Below are positions 4,638 through 5,922 of a stretch of 5,922 nucleotides of DNA, one piece after another. The stretch comes from Candidatus Peregrinibacteria bacterium. Its GTDB lineage: Bacteria; Patescibacteriota; Gracilibacteria; UBA1369. A model generated the notes under the pieces. The model was not told where the DNA came from, did no database searches, and saw nothing but the letters and a program-made list of their open reading frames with translations. The DNA is taken from contig JADLFY010000109.1 of assembly GCA_020849575.1 (NCBI GenBank), positions 1 through 5,922 of the forward strand, written 5' to 3'. Made by a program: the position numbers and the translations under genes. The number at the start of each line of letters is the position of its first letter. Positions within the stretch are counted from its first letter, which is position 1.

Positions 4638-5922
4638 ATGCCAAAACCATCATCAAAAGGCGCACATCTGAAAACCCATCAGACCCTGTCAGCTGCTGAA
4701 GAAAATCTGGAAAGAGCATTGCATGAAGTAGAAGATGAAAATCGTGAATTTTATGCGGAAGAATTGGAAAGAGCAAAAACCGTCTCAACTCTGCAGACAT
4801 GTATTGGAACAAAAGTTTCCAATGTGCTGGACACAAAATATCAGGGAGCGATGGATGCCGTAATTGAAGAAAGAGTTGATAGTGAACTTTATAAGGCCAT
4901 AGCCGGAAATGAGATTTATGATACCAGTAATGGAGAAGATAGTAAGAATTATCGTCATTCAATTAATGGCAGGTTAATTACACCCAAGAAGAGTGGAATT
5001 AAAAAAATGGCCAAAAAGATTTTGGCTTCATTTGGTGGAAAAGATGAAGTTATTCTAGAAAAAGAAGAACGTCTTGGACCAAGTAAAAAATTGGCGGATA
5101 GAAAACTTTTTGTGGCGGAGCGAATGAGAGATTTTCTGGAAGAATTATCTTTGCATGAGCCTTTACAATATGCCGATCTAATTAATCTAATGGGTTTAAC
5201 CCCAGGTGCTCTGGTCGATGATGTAATTGATCAGTTTACCAGAATCAGTTACAGCAAATTACGGGAAATCCGCAAATGGAGCATTACCAATGCCGTACAG
5301 ATTCATGAAAATATCGCTTTTTTGGATTTACTGATGCTGCATGATCAAAATCAGAGACAAGCAGCCAAATTTGGGATTATGAAAGTCTTCGATCATACGG
5401 ATTTGAGAAAATTCTGGGACGACATGCTGGCCAATACCATCCCTCAAGTACAGGACTTAATGAAAAAATTTCATGAAATGCTGATACCCGGGAGTTTATT
5501 CAAGTTGGAAGGGAATCCTGAAGGAACGGCTTTGATATCTCAAGTCAGAAAGCAGTTTGAAAGTGAGAAAAATAAGCACGGTGGTGATGAAGCTTTGGCT
5601 TCACTAAAAATGTTTGATGATCTGGAAATGATTTTACAGCATGATGTGCCAATGGACGGAGCCGTGGCACCGGCAACACCAGCCAAAATTAAATTAACTC
5701 CTTTTGTATTGTTACAGAGATTGCTGCGTGTGGAATATTGTGAAAACAGAGGTATAAATCCGGTAGTTTACAATGAAGAAGCCAATCACTATGCTTCAAT
5801 TAAGGCGGCTGCCAGGGTAGAAGATGCCAAGAATGTGGATATGTTCAGGTCCGCCAATGCCCAGGCAGCTGAATTTGTTTTGAAAGGGAAATTTGCCCAA
5901 ACCACAGATAAGCTGGCCGGAA
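4638..5922 (+). CDS. Large helical cytoplasmic protein of unknown function, 3' end outside the window
   Basis: The frame from ATG 4638 stays open for 428 codons to the window edge without a stop. I do not recognise a family. There is no signal peptide and no membrane segment. Residues about 15-52 are Glu/Ala/Leu-rich and look like a coiled coil or long helix. A basic patch lies at 115-127 (P-K-K-S-G-I-K-K-M-A-K-K). Residues about 150-335 are predicted mainly helical with alternating charge. A short Ala/Pro linker (about 340-350) separates this part from a further helical region. Cysteines are few. Codon use is AT-leaning like the neighbouring chromosomal genes, so it looks native. The ATG has no Shine-Dalgarno site, but an extended -10 promoter sits just upstream. 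It may be one of the long lineage-specific proteins of Patescibacteria; that is inference. That the frame is coding is well supported by length and amino-acid make-up. Confidence 0.8.
   Translation, partial: MPKPSSKGAHLKTHQTLSAAEENLERALHEVEDENREFYAEELERAKTVSTLQTCIGTKVSNVLDTKYQGAMDAVIEERVDSELYKAIAGNEIYDTSNGEDSKNYRHSINGRLITPKKSGIKKMAKKILASFGGKDEVILEKEERLGPSKKLADRKLFVAERMRDFLEELSLHEPLQYADLINLMGLTPGALVDDVIDQFTRISYSKLREIRKWSITNAVQIHENIAFLDLLMLHDQNQRQAAKFGIMKVFDHTDLRKFWDDMLANTIPQVQDLMKKFHEMLIPGSLFKLEGNPEGTALISQVRKQFESEKNKHGGDEALASLKMFDDLEMILQHDVPMDGAVAPATPAKIKLTPFVLLQRLLRVEYCENRGINPVVYNEEANHYASIKAAARVEDAKNVDMFRSANAQAAEFVLKGKFAQTTDKLAG

Noticed and set aside
4636..4962. 108-codon minus-strand frame opposite the gene at 4638
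   Set aside because: Its His/Leu-rich translation is the mirror of the real + strand frame, which is open for 428 codons and has a promoter.
1..5922. Alternative genetic code with TGA read as glycine, as in some Patescibacteria
   Set aside because: No gene in the window needs an in-frame TGA to be read through, and the lipoprotein ends cleanly at TGA.

Overview
The window looks like a piece of a Patescibacteria (Candidate Phyla Radiation) genome. The inference rests on AT-rich coding DNA (20 of 60 bases are G/C at 3301-3360), short intergenic gaps, almost no Shine-Dalgarno sequences, a winged-helix protein of a type I associate with these bacteria, and a large cytoplasmic protein I cannot assign. 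The standard bacterial code fits, with no in-frame TGA in any gene. No tRNA, rRNA, CRISPR array or transposase is visible.

Layout. Bases 1-282 hold the 3' end of a polysaccharide pyruvyl transferase (CsaB-like) gene on the + strand. From about 361 to 960 the composition jumps to high GC (42/60 at 541-600, 39/60 at 721-780). This segment carries one complete + strand gene for a small proline-rich lipoprotein. The gene has a promoter ending exactly at the composition step, a strong Shine-Dalgarno sequence, and a perfect 14-bp hairpin after its stop codon. From 1122 to 4506 the sequence is AT-rich again and holds five minus-strand genes, read in the order tig (trigger factor), a small LapA-like two-helix membrane protein, a winged-helix/nucleotidyltransferase-like protein, rplS (ribosomal protein L19) and rnhB (ribonuclease HII). 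From 4638 to the right edge a long + strand gene for an unrecognised helical protein runs out of the window. It is transcribed away from tig, from a promoter whose -35 region overlaps the -35 of tig.

The minus-strand block is housekeeping: nascent-chain folding, ribosome assembly and removal of ribonucleotides from DNA. tig and the LapA-like gene form a tight pair. rplS has its own good promoter and probably carries rnhB with it. rplS and rnhB lie in one reading frame separated by a single stop codon.

The main oddity is the GC-rich lipoprotein segment. It differs from its neighbours in base composition, lysine codon choice and translation-start signal. It could be a recently acquired single-gene unit, or a chimeric join in a metagenome assembly. 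The sequence alone does not decide between these.
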